Of a stretch of 64,000 nt of DNA, positions 26,087 through 35,354 are shown in pieces. Position 1 is the first letter of the stretch; each line of letters starts with the position of its first letter. The notes beneath the pieces were generated by a model, which searched no databases, was not told the DNA's origin, and saw only the letters and a list, made by a program, of their open reading frames with translations. The position numbers and the translations under genes are program-made. The stretch comes from Pseudomonadota bacterium (GTDB lineage Bacteria > Pseudomonadota > Alphaproteobacteria > Rhizobiales > Xanthobacteraceae): positions 1 to 64,000 of the forward strand of contig JAEWFG010000280.1 of the NCBI GenBank assembly GCA_023388935.1, in the 5' to 3' direction.

Positions 26087-28975
26087 ATGAAATTGCAACC
26101 AGAAGAGGTGGAAGGTTTTCTTGGCAGATTGCTGCTGACATCCACCGTGGTCATGGCGGCGTTGGCAACGATGCCGGCCCGGGCTCAGGACGCCACATGG
26201 GTGGCAGCGACAGCATCGATCGATTTCAATAACCCCGCCAATTGGTCAACGGGCACGGTGCCGACTGGCATCGCATCCTTCGGGGGAGCGCCAGCGACGG
26301 TTGCGGACCCAGGCATACTTGGTGGAGCAACCAACACTCTTAATCAGATCCAGTTCTTGGCGCCGCCGCAGGGAGCGCTTCAATACACTATCGGTGTGTT
26401 TGGCACTCTCAACCTTGTCGGTGTCGGCGTTACAAATCCTTCCGGCACTCCCCAGGGTATTGTCGTCCTATCGGGAGGGATCCTGAACTTCAACAACAGC
26501 AGTTCGGCAGGCGACAGCAGTACGATTGGCTATGCCAATCGAGGCGGAACAATTAACTTTAATAATGGTGCCACCGCCGGTAGTGCCAACTTTGAAAATC
26601 AAACCGGCGGCGGTACGACCGGTATAATTACTTTCAACAACAGCAGCAGCGCTGGTAGTTCCATTATTCGGAATGATGTTGGTGCAGGTATCGTCATTTT
26701 CGCAGGTGCGAGCACCGCCGGCAGCGCCAATATTTTGAATGAATCGACTGGAGGCGGTGAGATTATCTTCGCTGGTACGAGCACCGCGGGCAGCGCTGTC
26801 ATCCAGAACCTGGTACAACCCGGTAACACCATCACCTTTCAGAATAGCAGCAACGCCGGCAGTGCCAGTATCAGCAACGCCGCCGGCAGTACAATCACCT
26901 TTACCGATTCTGCGAATGCCGCTCAGTCGCAGATCGTGAATCCTGGAACGTTGAATTTCAACAGTCTTTCTTCGGCCGGCTCGTCAACGATCACCAACAC
27001 CGGCACGACGACGTTTTCTGGTTCTGCCACTGCCGATCATGCGACGATAACGACGAATAGTGGAGGGGTCACGAGTTTCTCAGGCTCCAGCACCGGCGGT
27101 GTGGCTCGCTTCATCACCAGTGCTGGCGGCACCTTCGATATGTCCCCCCTGACGTCTGGCGCAATGACCGCCGGCTCGATCGAAGGCGAGGGAAACTATT
27201 TTCTTGGTGCCAACGAACTCACCACTGGCCTGAACAATCTCTCGACAACGGTCAGCGGAGTCATCGCCGACGGCGGTGCGGCAGGCGGCACTGGCGGTTC
27301 GCTGATCAAGGTGGGCACCGGCACGCTCACGCTGACGGGCGCCAACACCTACACCGGTCCGACGACGGTCATCGGTGGCACGCTTGCGGCGGGCGCTGTC
27401 GATACGTTCAGCGCGGCCTCCCATACCGTTGTGCAGACTGGCGGCACGCTCGCCCTGCAGGGCTTTAACCAGACTCTCGACAATGGCCTTGAGAACGCGG
27501 GAACAGTGCAACTCGGGGTTCCAAGTGTAACGGCTCCGGGCACGACGCTGACCGTCGCCAGCAATTATGTCGGCACGAACGGCATCCTCGCGCTCAACAC
27601 GTTTCTCGGTACCGATGGCTCGCCGTCGGACAAGCTCATCATCAACGGAGGCACCGCCACCGGCGGTACGAGTATTCTAGTTGCCAATGTCGGAGGGCCG
27701 GGCTTGCTGACCACGGCAAACGGAATCTTGGTGGTGAATGCTATCAACGGCGCCACGACACCCGGTGCCTTTACGCTTGCCAATCCGGAGCTGCGCGCGG
27801 GTGCTTTCGACTATCGCTTGTTCCAGGGCGGCCTCAACGGCAGCGACCCCAACGATTGGTTCCTGCGCTCGACCTTCGTCGAAGAGACGCCGACACCCCC
27901 GACCCTCGTTCCGATCATCGGGCCGGAGCTTGCGACCTACGGCGTGGTGCAGCCGGTCGCCCGCCAGCTCGGCCTGACCACGCTCGGCACCTTCCATGAG
28001 CGCTTCGGAGATGCGTCAGCGGACGCGGCGTGCTTGAGCGGAGCCTCGACCGGCTGCTGTGCCACACCTGACGGCGCTGCCATCATCAAAGCCCCACCCG
28101 TCCCGTACGGCAACTGCCGACCCGCGGTCTGGGGCCGCCTGTTCGGCCAGCAGATCGACAACCACTACCAGGCCTTTGCCGACCCGCGCGCCAGCGGCCA
28201 GGTGGCCGGCATCCAGACCGGCATCGACGTCTGGCGCGGCAGTCTGATCCCGGGACACAGTGACGTCGCCGGCCTCTACTTCGCCTATGGCAACGGCAAT
28301 GTGGGCGTGGATGGTTTGGTCACCAATGCGGCGGCGACCGCCTATGTGCTGCAACACACCGGTTCGGTGAACCTCAATGCCTATTCGGTCGGAGGCTACT
28401 GGACCCATTATGGCCCTGGCGGCTGGTACATCGACACGGTGCTGCAGGGGTCGTTCTACAACGGCAACGCGGCGACACAGTTTGCCAACCTGCCGACCAA
28501 CGGCACGGGCTTCATCTCCTCGTTGGAGACGGGCTATCCGATTCCGCTGCCGTGGTTCGGGCCGCGCTTTGTGCTGGAGCCGGAGGGCCAGATCATCTGG
28601 CAGCGGGTTTCCTTCGATGATGCCAATGACGGCTTGGGGCCGGTCGGGCTCGGCACCACGTCCGGCGCCAGCGCACGGCTCGGCTTGCGCGGCAAGTGGA
28701 CCATCAATGACCCCGCCGGGCGGGTATGGCAGCCCTACGTGCTCGCCAATGTCTGGCGCGACTGGGGCGCCAACGCGACCACGATGTTCGGCATCGACCC
28801 GGTGCCCTTGCTCGAGCAGGCGACGCGGCTCGAGTTTGCTGGCGGCCTCAGCGCAAAAATCCTTCCCGGCCTCAGCCTCTATGCGCAGGCCGGTTACCAG
28901 TTCGCAGTGAGCGGCACCGATGGCGGTAGGCGCGATGGTGTCAAGGGTGACTTCGGCGTGCGGTACTCGTGGTAG
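26087..28975 (+). CDS. Autotransporter with repeat passenger and C-terminal beta-barrel
   Basis: A 962-residue surface protein. From ATG 26087 it has a signal peptide (LLLTSTVVMAALATMPARAQ, cleavage after ARA). Residues about 130-370 carry about ten imperfect repeats of roughly 22 residues with the pattern F-x-x-S-S-x-A-G-S-A-x-I-x-N, typical of a parallel beta-helix passenger. A passenger-associated repeat follows (KVGTGTLTLTGANTYTGPTT). The last 270 residues are the autotransporter barrel, ending in the aromatic residue pattern GVRYSW. Two CC-type cysteine clusters (AACLSGASTGCCATPDGA) before the barrel are unusual. An in-frame upstream start at 25802 would add 95 residues ahead of the signal peptide and is unlikely. 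Function is probably adhesion; the target is unknown. Confidence 0.88.
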   Translation: MKLQPEEVEGFLGRLLLTSTVVMAALATMPARAQDATWVAATASIDFNNPANWSTGTVPTGIASFGGAPATVADPGILGGATNTLNQIQFLAPPQGALQYTIGVFGTLNLVGVGVTNPSGTPQGIVVLSGGILNFNNSSSAGDSSTIGYANRGGTINFNNGATAGSANFENQTGGGTTGIITFNNSSSAGSSIIRNDVGAGIVIFAGASTAGSANILNESTGGGEIIFAGTSTAGSAVIQNLVQPGNTITFQNSSNAGSASISNAAGSTITFTDSANAAQSQIVNPGTLNFNSLSSAGSSTITNTGTTTFSGSATADHATITTNSGGVTSFSGSSTGGVARFITSAGGTFDMSPLTSGAMTAGSIEGEGNYFLGANELTTGLNNLSTTVSGVIADGGAAGGTGGSLIKVGTGTLTLTGANTYTGPTTVIGGTLAAGAVDTFSAASHTVVQTGGTLALQGFNQTLDNGLENAGTVQLGVPSVTAPGTTLTVASNYVGTNGILALNTFLGTDGSPSDKLIINGGTATGGTSILVANVGGPGLLTTANGILVVNAINGATTPGAFTLANPELRAGAFDYRLFQGGLNGSDPNDWFLRSTFVEETPTPPTLVPIIGPELATYGVVQPVARQLGLTTLGTFHERFGDASADAACLSGASTGCCATPDGAAIIKAPPVPYGNCRPAVWGRLFGQQIDNHYQAFADPRASGQVAGIQTGIDVWRGSLIPGHSDVAGLYFAYGNGNVGVDGLVTNAAATAYVLQHTGSVNLNAYSVGGYWTHYGPGGWYIDTVLQGSFYNGNAATQFANLPTNGTGFISSLETGYPIPLPWFGPRFVLEPEGQIIWQRVSFDDANDGLGPVGLGTTSGASARLGLRGKWTINDPAGRVWQPYVLANVWRDWGANATTMFGIDPVPLLEQATRLEFAGGLSAKILPGLSLYAQAGYQFAVSGTDGGRRDGVKGDFGVRYSW

Positions 28976-29100
28976 GGTTGCCCTTCAAAAGCGACGGGAG
29001 AGGATTCTGACAAGCAGCCGGCACCGCTTGCCGGACGGTCCGGGGTTGAAGAGGTGCTTTCGATTGTTCGCCTGTTTCAATCGTCGCCTTCCGACCTTTC

Positions 29101-29301
29101 CTATTCGTTCTCGGCGCCAAGGATCAGAGTGCCCAATCCAAAGAACGTGACGCCACCGACCCAGAGCAGCTCAAGCGTTGTCTCGAACTCCGAGGTCTCG
29201 ATCGGTGCGTCGCGCGTGAAGGTCACGATGATGAAAACCAGGTTCAGAAGCAGGCCGGTCAAGCCACACACGAAAAACAGTGATTTGAATATGCGTGTCA
29301 T
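29101..29301 (-). CDS. Small membrane protein, function unknown
   Basis: A 66-residue protein with two transmembrane segments (FKSLFFVCGLTGLLLNLVFI and LLWVGGVTFFGLGTLILGAE) joined by a short polar loop. I chose ATG at 29301 (MTRIFKSLFF); an upstream in-frame start adds 25 polar residues. No family is recognised. It faces the autotransporter gene and may be independent. Confidence 0.6.
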   Translation of the reverse strand: MTRIFKSLFFVCGLTGLLLNLVFIIVTFTRDAPIETSEFETTLELLWVGGVTFFGLGTLILGAENE

Positions 29302-29573
29302 GGTTCCTCGCTTCACACAGAGTTGCGCTCGAGTTCCGACAAAGCCTTCGCCATTACGCTGGGAGTTTGGCGGCACTTACTATCGCGAAGGATTCGGACC
29401 TTTATATAGGGCGAACGGTCACGATGGCGGGAAGCTACCCGGGGGGTAGTTTGCCACTTCAGTCCTGAGTTTGATCATCTTGGGAAACGGCTGCCTTCGA
29501 CTTCTCGCCCGAAGCAGAGATCGCGTCGTCCTCTGTCGATGATCCCTCTTGGACCCAGAGCCAGGTATCCGTT

Positions 29574-29936
29574 CTAGGAGCGCGGCGTGAATTGGTTCAG
29601 GTCGAAGATGCCCATCTGCTGCTCCAGTTGAGCGACGCGGGCTGCATTCTCCACCGTCATCTCCACGCGATCTCCGCGATGGAAACGAAGGACGGGTCCC
29701 AGGATGGGTGCTGAGTAGCCGAATGTCCGCGCGGGCTTTCCCTTGTAGAACTCATGGGAGCCGGGCGCTGCCTTGAGATGAACGACGTTTCCTTGACTGG
29801 CCGCATCGATCAGCCGGGGTATGGGCAGGCGGCTGGCGCCTCGCGTTCTTTCGCCCCGGCCGAACCGCGCATCCAGCACGGTTGCCGACGCGACGATGCC
29901 CGCACCCAACGTTAGCGCTCTACGCCGCGTGATCAT
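29574..29936 (-). pseudogene. Truncated multicopper oxidase, N-terminal piece only
   Basis: The 120-residue product has a Tat-type signal (ITRRRALTLGAGIVASATV) and the first strand region of CueO/CopA-type multicopper oxidases (GPVLRFHRGDRVEMTVEN). It stops before the first HWH copper-ligand motif, so it cannot bind the trinuclear cluster. The final 23 residues (VAQLEQQMGIFDLNQFTPRS) do not look like this family and probably come from fusion to other sequence at the break. The DoxX gene lies 25 bp upstream on the same strand. Confidence 0.75.
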
Positions 29937-29961
29937 GTTGCTTTCCGACAGCCGCCGCACC

Positions 29962-30432
29962 TCAACGCTGCATCCGTGCATCGAACGACCAGCGCCCGCC
30001 TCCAACGATCAGCAGATAGAGGCAACCCAGCAGCATCGTGAGGTCGGCCCGCGCTTCGTGCATCATGCTCCAAAATCCGGTCCGTTTGATGTCCTGCGCA
30101 AGATGGAACATCCAGACGTCATGGCTGAGCAGGATTGGCAGCTTGGTCGAGATGAGCGCGACGATCATGATGATAATAAGCGGAATCGAAGCCAGTCGCG
30201 TGAACAGGCCGAAGACGATGAGGAATCCGCAAACGGTTTCGACCACACCGACGAACGGCCCCATGAGATCGGGAAAGGGGATGCCGATCTTCGTGAACCG
30301 TCCAGCTCCCAGAATGTCTGGAAAGATCAGTTTCTGGATGCCCTCGGGGAAGAAGACCATCAGGCCGATTTGCAGCCGGATGAGGACGGTCCAGGCAGGT
30401 GCCTTGGTCTCGAGCAGATCGTGCCAGTTCAT
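29962..30432 (-). CDS. DoxX family membrane protein
   Basis: A 156-residue protein with four transmembrane segments (e.g. VLIRLQIGLMVFFPEGIQKL, VVETVCGFLIVFGLFTRLAS, PLIIIMIVALISTKLP, LTMLLGCLYLLIVGGG), the fold of the DoxX family. The GIQKL stretch after the first helix and GRFTKIGIPFPDLMGPFVG are typical. ATG at 30432 is preferred; an upstream start at 30513 adds a polar tail. DoxX proteins are linked to sulphur or redox metabolism and to resistance. It is followed by the truncated multicopper oxidase and divergent from padR. Confidence 0.85.
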   Translation of the reverse strand: MNWHDLLETKAPAWTVLIRLQIGLMVFFPEGIQKLIFPDILGAGRFTKIGIPFPDLMGPFVGVVETVCGFLIVFGLFTRLASIPLIIIMIVALISTKLPILLSHDVWMFHLAQDIKRTGFWSMMHEARADLTMLLGCLYLLIVGGGRWSFDARMQR

Positions 30433-30572
30433 ATCGCTGTCCTTTGACCGACCGTGGAGGGAAGCAATTCGTGGCCAGCTCTCTGAAGGTACCGCTGCCG
30501 CAGCCAGTCGCACCTTGACAGTGCAGTGACGGCCCGCCTTTGGTCTATGGAGATCGGTGAGGACTGCCGTCG

Positions 30573-30875
30573 ATGAAGTTCAAGGACCTGCTCAGCGGAT
30601 TCATTCGTCTCCATGTGCTGCACCACGCAGCAGAGCACGAAATCTACGGCCAGTGGATGATCGAAGAGCTCGCCCGTCACGGCTACAAGCTCAGCGCCGG
30701 CACGCTGTACCCCATGCTCCACGCGATGGAGCAAAAAGGGTATCTCCGATCCCGCAAGGAGCGCGACGGTCGAACGGTCAGGACCTTTTATCGAGCTACG
30801 GCGCTGGGGCGCCAGGCCTTGGCGGTCGCCAAGACACGTCTGCGTGAGCTCACCGGCGAAGCGATGAAGGATTAG
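30573..30875 (+). CDS. PadR family transcriptional regulator
   Basis: A 100-residue winged-helix regulator. HEIYGQWMIEELARHGYKLSAG followed by TLYPMLHAMEQKGYLRSR is the PadR signature, with the recognition helix in the second part. It has no C-terminal Vir-like helical domain beyond a short helix, so it is the short PadR subtype. It is divergent from doxX (140 bp apart) and 120 bp upstream of a multicopper oxidase and chrA, so it likely controls one or both groups in response to a metal or small molecule; the inducer is not evident. Confidence 0.87.
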   Translation: MKFKDLLSGFIRLHVLHHAAEHEIYGQWMIEELARHGYKLSAGTLYPMLHAMEQKGYLRSRKERDGRTVRTFYRATALGRQALAVAKTRLRELTGEAMKD

Positions 30876-30994
30876 CGTTTCCAATCGCATGATTCCACTT
30901 GCGACGTGGCCATTCGCTCGATTAACGATATCGGAATTCGATAACGAAGGCCAAGCACGTTGTGAGCTGCTGCTTCAAGAATCTGGGAGGCCGG

Positions 30995-32452
30995 ATGATC
31001 GACCGCCGCTCTCTTCTGGCCTACGGGGCCATACTCCCGCTGGTGGGTCCGAACTCCTCGGCCACACGGGCCGCGGAACAGGCCGGCGGAGACCAAGGGA
31101 AAGCCGACTACACCTTACGGATCGCGACTGGCCTTGCCGAGCTGGCTCCCGACCACATCGTGTCGACGACGCTCTACAATGGCCAGTTTCCGGGCCCGCT
31201 GCTGCGCTTCAAGGAAGGACAGCGCGCGGTGGTCGACGTCCACAACGACACCGACGTGCCTGAGCTCGTTCACTGGCACGGCCAGATGATCCCGAGCGAC
31301 GTCGACGGGGCGGCTGAGGAAGGCACGCCCTTCATCCCGCCGCACGGCATGCGGCGGATCTCATTCGTGCCGAAGCCAGCCGGCTTCCGCTTCTACCACA
31401 CGCATGTCGTGGCCGGCGCCGACCTCAACCGCGGCACCTACACCGGCCAGGTCGGACCGGTCTACATCGAGCCGAAGAACGAGCCCGGCGCCTACGACCG
31501 CGAGGTCTTCCTGGTGCTCAAGGAATTCACCCCCTCGTTCAGCCGCGGCGGCGACATGGCGATGGACTTCCTCGCCAGCGAGCCGATCAAGGAGCTGAAG
31601 GACCTCGGCAAGAAGTCCGACGACGAGGCCCAGGAAAAGGCCAAGGGCTTCGAGGTTGGCTACGACCTCTTCTCGATCAACGGCAAGATGCTGGGGCACG
31701 GCGAGCCCGTCCGGGTCAAGCAGGGCGAGCGCGTGCTGTTCCACGTCTTGAACGCCAGCGCCGGCGAGATCCGGAGCCTCGCGCTGCCGGGGCACTCGTT
31801 CAAGATCGTGGCGCTCGACGGCAATCCCGTGCCGGCGCCGAAGGACGTGCCGATGCTCTGGCTCGGGACGGCCGAGCGCGTCTCGGCGATCGTCGAGATG
31901 AACCGTCCGGGCGTCTGGAATATGGGCGACCTCGCCGATGACGACCGCAAGCGCGGAATGGGAATCGTCGTCGAGTACGCCGGCTCCAAGGGCAAGCCGC
32001 AATGGGCCAAGCCGAAGCCCTACAAGTGGGACTACACGCTGTTCGGCAAGCCCGGTGCGTCGCCGGCCAAGCCGGACGAGACGATGGAATTCACCATCGT
32101 CAAGCGCAATGGCGCGTTGAACGGCTTCAACCAGTGGACGCTCAACGGCCAGGCGTTCTCGATGGAGACGATGAAGCCGATGTACAAGGTGCGGGAGGGA
32201 CGGCGCTATCGCTTGAAATTCCGCAACGCCAGCGACGACATCCACCCGCTGCACCTCCACCGCCACAGCTTCGAACTGGCGCGGGTCGGCGGCAAGCCGA
32301 CTGCCGGCGTGCTCAAGGACGTGGTCATGCTCGCCGGCTTCCAGGAGATCGAGTTCGATTTCGTTGCCGACAATCCGGGAACGACGCTCTTCCACTGCCA
32401 TCAGCAACTGCACATGGACTTCGGTTTCATGGCCCTGTTTGACTACGCGTGA
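30995..32452 (+). CDS. Multicopper oxidase
   Basis: A 485-residue multicopper oxidase. Copper ligands are complete: H93-W-H95 (HWHGQM), H135 and H137 (YHTHVV), H417, H420 and H422 (HPLHLH), and the H467-C468-H469 motif (HCHQQLHMDFGFM). The N-terminus (IDRRSLLAYGAILPLVG) is a weak Tat-like signal, so it is probably exported folded. GGGAGGCC precedes ATG 30995. The start lies 119 bp after padR and the stop 3 bp before chrA. Copper, manganese or organic oxidation are all possible; the chrA partner suggests metal detoxification. Confidence 0.9.
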   Translation: MIDRRSLLAYGAILPLVGPNSSATRAAEQAGGDQGKADYTLRIATGLAELAPDHIVSTTLYNGQFPGPLLRFKEGQRAVVDVHNDTDVPELVHWHGQMIPSDVDGAAEEGTPFIPPHGMRRISFVPKPAGFRFYHTHVVAGADLNRGTYTGQVGPVYIEPKNEPGAYDREVFLVLKEFTPSFSRGGDMAMDFLASEPIKELKDLGKKSDDEAQEKAKGFEVGYDLFSINGKMLGHGEPVRVKQGERVLFHVLNASAGEIRSLALPGHSFKIVALDGNPVPAPKDVPMLWLGTAERVSAIVEMNRPGVWNMGDLADDDRKRGMGIVVEYAGSKGKPQWAKPKPYKWDYTLFGKPGASPAKPDETMEFTIVKRNGALNGFNQWTLNGQAFSMETMKPMYKVREGRRYRLKFRNASDDIHPLHLHRHSFELARVGGKPTAGVLKDVVMLAGFQEIEFDFVADNPGTTLFHCHQQLHMDFGFMALFDYA

Positions 32453-32455
32453 CGC

Positions 32456-33676
32456 ATGAGCTTCAGCGCCGAAACAACGACCATCCCCGTCCACCGCGGC
32501 TCACCGCTGGAGGTTCTACGTGTCTTTCTCAAGCTCGGCCTGACCTGTTTCGGCGGTCCGATCGCCCACATCGGCTACTTCCGCGACGAATTCGTCGTGC
32601 GGCGGAAGTGGATCGACGAGCACGCCTACGCCGATCTGGTCGGCCTGTGTCAGTTCCTGCCGGGCCCTGCCAGCAGCCAGGTCGGCTTCTCGATCGGCCT
32701 GATGCGGGCCGGCTACCTCGGCGCGCTTGCGGCCTGGACCGGCTTCACGCTGCCTTCGGCCGCGATCCTCGTTCTCTTCGCCTACGGTGCCGGCGCGCTG
32801 AGCGGGCCGGTTGGTGCGGGCCTGCTGCACGGGCTGAAGCTCACGGCCGTCGCCATCGTGGCCCAGGCGGTATGGGGCATGGCGCGCAACCTCTGTCCCG
32901 ATCGCGAGCGCGCCTCGATTGCGGTGGTGGCAGCGCTGATCATTCTCTTCAGCACGGCGTCGATCGCCCAGATCGGAGCGATCGTCCTCGGCGGGCTCGC
33001 CGGTCTCTGGCTGTGCCGCAGCGATGCACTGGCGCCGTCCGGACACGTCGAGCTTCCCGTGTCGCGAACGGTGGGCCTGACCACCCTCGGGATCTTCTTC
33101 GCCCTGCTGGCTGCGCTTCCCGCGCTGCGCAGCCTGACCGGGTCTACGGGCATCGCGCTGTTCGATGCCTTCTATCGCTCCGGCGCGCTCGTCTTCGGCG
33201 GCGGCCATGTCGTGCTGCCGCTGCTCCGCGAAGCCTTCGTCGCGCCGGGCTGGTTGAGTGACGACGCGTTCCTCGCCGGCTACGGCGCCGCGCAGGCCGT
33301 TCCCGGGCCGCTCTTCACCTTCGCCGCCTATCTCGGCGCGGTGGTCTCACCGGAGCCGCACGGGCTCATTGGGGCAGCGCTCGGCCTTGTCGGCATCTTC
33401 CTGCCCGGAATGCTGGTGCTGCTTGGTACTCTGCCGTTCTGGGATGCCTTCCGGAAGCGCGCCGGCGCACAGGCCATGATGCGCGGCGTCAACGCCGCGG
33501 TTGTCGGCGTGCTCGGCGCTGCGTTGTACGATCCGGTCTGGACCACGACCGTGCATTCGCCACGGGACTTTGGCATCGCGCTGGTCGGCTTCGTTCTGCT
33601 GGTCGCCTGGCGCGCTCCGCCGCTCGTCGTCGTTGCGTTTAGCGCCGCTGCCGGCGTCGTGACTGCGCTGATCTGA
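32456..33676 (+). CDS. chrA: Chromate efflux transporter ChrA
   Basis: A 406-residue membrane protein with two similar CHR halves: the first contains FLKLGLTCFGGPIAHIGYF and GLCQFLPGPASSQVG, the second contains FYRSGALVFGGGHVVLPLL and AAQAVPGPLFTFAAYLGA. The FGGP/GPxxSQ and FGGG/VPGPLFT motifs are the ChrA hallmarks. The start is 3 bp after the multicopper oxidase stop, so the two are co-transcribed. It exports chromate by proton antiport in characterised homologues. Confidence 0.93.
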   Translation: MSFSAETTTIPVHRGSPLEVLRVFLKLGLTCFGGPIAHIGYFRDEFVVRRKWIDEHAYADLVGLCQFLPGPASSQVGFSIGLMRAGYLGALAAWTGFTLPSAAILVLFAYGAGALSGPVGAGLLHGLKLTAVAIVAQAVWGMARNLCPDRERASIAVVAALIILFSTASIAQIGAIVLGGLAGLWLCRSDALAPSGHVELPVSRTVGLTTLGIFFALLAALPALRSLTGSTGIALFDAFYRSGALVFGGGHVVLPLLREAFVAPGWLSDDAFLAGYGAAQAVPGPLFTFAAYLGAVVSPEPHGLIGAALGLVGIFLPGMLVLLGTLPFWDAFRKRAGAQAMMRGVNAAVVGVLGAALYDPVWTTTVHSPRDFGIALVGFVLLVAWRAPPLVVVAFSAAAGVVTALI

Positions 33677-33950
33677 TCGCCGGACGCGCAAAGGGACGGC
33701 GATCATTGGCCCTAAGCGGAGATCGCAGCGCCAATCGTCCGTGCCTGCTCTTCACCTGAGGCTACCTCCAATTTCCGAGTACCAAGTCTGCGATGTGGCT
33801 TGACCTCGTAGGCAACTAACCTACTATCCACATCAACGTTGATGGGGATGGGGTCCCCCGATAACCGCCGCAAGGCTGATGGCTCCTACCAGACGCAGGG
33901 CGTCGGTAGGGATCTATTTGCTCCCAGCAGCGCCCGAGAAAGGGCGAACA

Positions 33951-34148
33951 ATGGCTGGGCTTCCTGTTTCCCTGTCTATTGCAATGCGGTTCGTGACCGT
34001 CCTGTGGGTGGTCGGCGCGGTTGCGAGCTTGCTCGGGTACGAGGCTGAACTCGTTGGGCTCACGGCCTCGGTCGGCTCAGCCTGTGTATTGGCTGAGTGG
34101 CGCCTCGCGAGGAAGCAAAACTCGCTGCCGGGAGATTGCCATGACTGA
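33951..34148 (+). CDS. Small membrane protein coupled to an antiporter gene
   Basis: A 65-residue ORF from ATG 33951, preceded by AGAAAGGGCG. It has one or two hydrophobic segments (IAMRFVTVLWVVGAVASLLG and LVGLTASVGSACVLAEW) and a basic tail. Its stop overlaps the following antiporter start by 8 bases, as in translationally coupled genes. No family is recognised. It could be a small accessory subunit of the antiporter. Confidence 0.5.
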   Translation: MAGLPVSLSIAMRFVTVLWVVGAVASLLGYEAELVGLTASVGSACVLAEWRLARKQNSLPGDCHD

Positions 34149-35343
34149 AGTCTGGACCCTGGCCGCTCTATGGCTCGGCCTAGCACTCGTGGCCACCTTG
34201 ATATCGATTTGGCTCCGCATCGCGACTGCATTGTCCGAAATCGTCGTGGGAACCATCGCGCAACTCGTAATCGGCGCGACAATAGGGTCCGCAATATTGG
34301 GCACCGATCAGACTTGGGTGAAGTTCCTATCCGGGACGGGCGCAATTCTGCTCACATTCCTCGCCGGTGCCGAACTTGACCCGATTGTCTTCCGCGAGCG
34401 CTGGAAAGAGGCCGGTGCAATCGGGCTCATCAGTTTCCTTATTCCGTTCCTCGGTTGCACGGTAGCGGCTCGATATCTGCTCGGGTGGGACGCCATGGCG
34501 AGTTGGCTCGCAGGTGTCGCTATGTCCACGACATCAGTGGCGGTGGTCTACGCGGTGATGCTCGAATTTGGCTTCAACGCGACCGACTACGGAAAGGTCG
34601 TGCTCGCTGCATGCTTTGTCACGGACCTGGGCACCGTGCTGACCTTGGAGCTCATCTTCGCACCGTTCACGATCAAGACGTTGATCTTCGTGGCCGCATG
34701 CGGAGCAGTTCTCATCTTCTTGCCTTGGATAACTGCGCAGTTCTTCCGTCTCTACGGTGGCCGCCCTTCCGAACTCGAAACGAAGTATCTTTTGCTGCTT
34801 CTGTTTGCCCTTGGCGCGCTGGCGGCCTGGGCGGACAGCGAGGCCGTGCTTCCGGCATACCTGATCGGCATGATCCTTGCCGGCAGTGTTGGTAAGGATC
34901 ACTTGCTGATCCGGAGATTGAGGACGTTGTGCTTTGGCCTTCTTACGCCATTCTACTTTATCCGGGCCGGCTCTTTCGTATCCGTGACCGCCCTCGTGGC
35001 CGCGCCTGCCGCCTTCCTGGTCATGCTCGCGGTGAAGCTCGTGACAAAGATCCTGGGCGTCTATCCCGTCACCCGCAGCTTCGGCTCGCCGCACAGGGAA
35101 GGGATGTACACCACCCTGATGATGTCGACCGGGCTGACATTCGGCACCATCTCATCCCTGTTCGGTTTATCGCATGGGATCATCACTCAAGCACAGTATT
35201 CCGCGCTGGTCGCTGCGGTGATTGGAAGTGCCGTCGTACCGACTTTGATCGCCAATGCGTTCTTCCTTCCGCGCCACCTGTTATCGGACGCTGAAAGCGA
35301 GGAGCTCCAGAGACCCATTATTTCGGAACCGCGTAACGTGTAG
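34141..35343 (+). CDS. Cation:proton antiporter (CPA family)
   Basis: A 400-residue membrane protein with about twelve hydrophobic segments. TWVKFLSGTGAILLTFLAGAELDP and AGVAMSTTSVAVVYAVML, then AACFVTDLGTVLTLELIF, are characteristic of the Na+/H+ exchanger (CPA2/Kef-like) domain, the last holding the ion-binding Asp. There is no C-terminal TrkA-N domain, unlike Kef. ATG 34141 is chosen because the upstream in-frame extension overlaps the small membrane gene. The DUF190 gene follows 11 bp later, likely as a regulatory partner. Confidence 0.87.
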   Translation: MTEVWTLAALWLGLALVATLISIWLRIATALSEIVVGTIAQLVIGATIGSAILGTDQTWVKFLSGTGAILLTFLAGAELDPIVFRERWKEAGAIGLISFLIPFLGCTVAARYLLGWDAMASWLAGVAMSTTSVAVVYAVMLEFGFNATDYGKVVLAACFVTDLGTVLTLELIFAPFTIKTLIFVAACGAVLIFLPWITAQFFRLYGGRPSELETKYLLLLLFALGALAAWADSEAVLPAYLIGMILAGSVGKDHLLIRRLRTLCFGLLTPFYFIRAGSFVSVTALVAAPAAFLVMLAVKLVTKILGVYPVTRSFGSPHREGMYTTLMMSTGLTFGTISSLFGLSHGIITQAQYSALVAAVIGSAVVPTLIANAFFLPRHLLSDAESEELQRPIISEPRNV

Positions 35344-35354
35344 GAGGACAGGCC

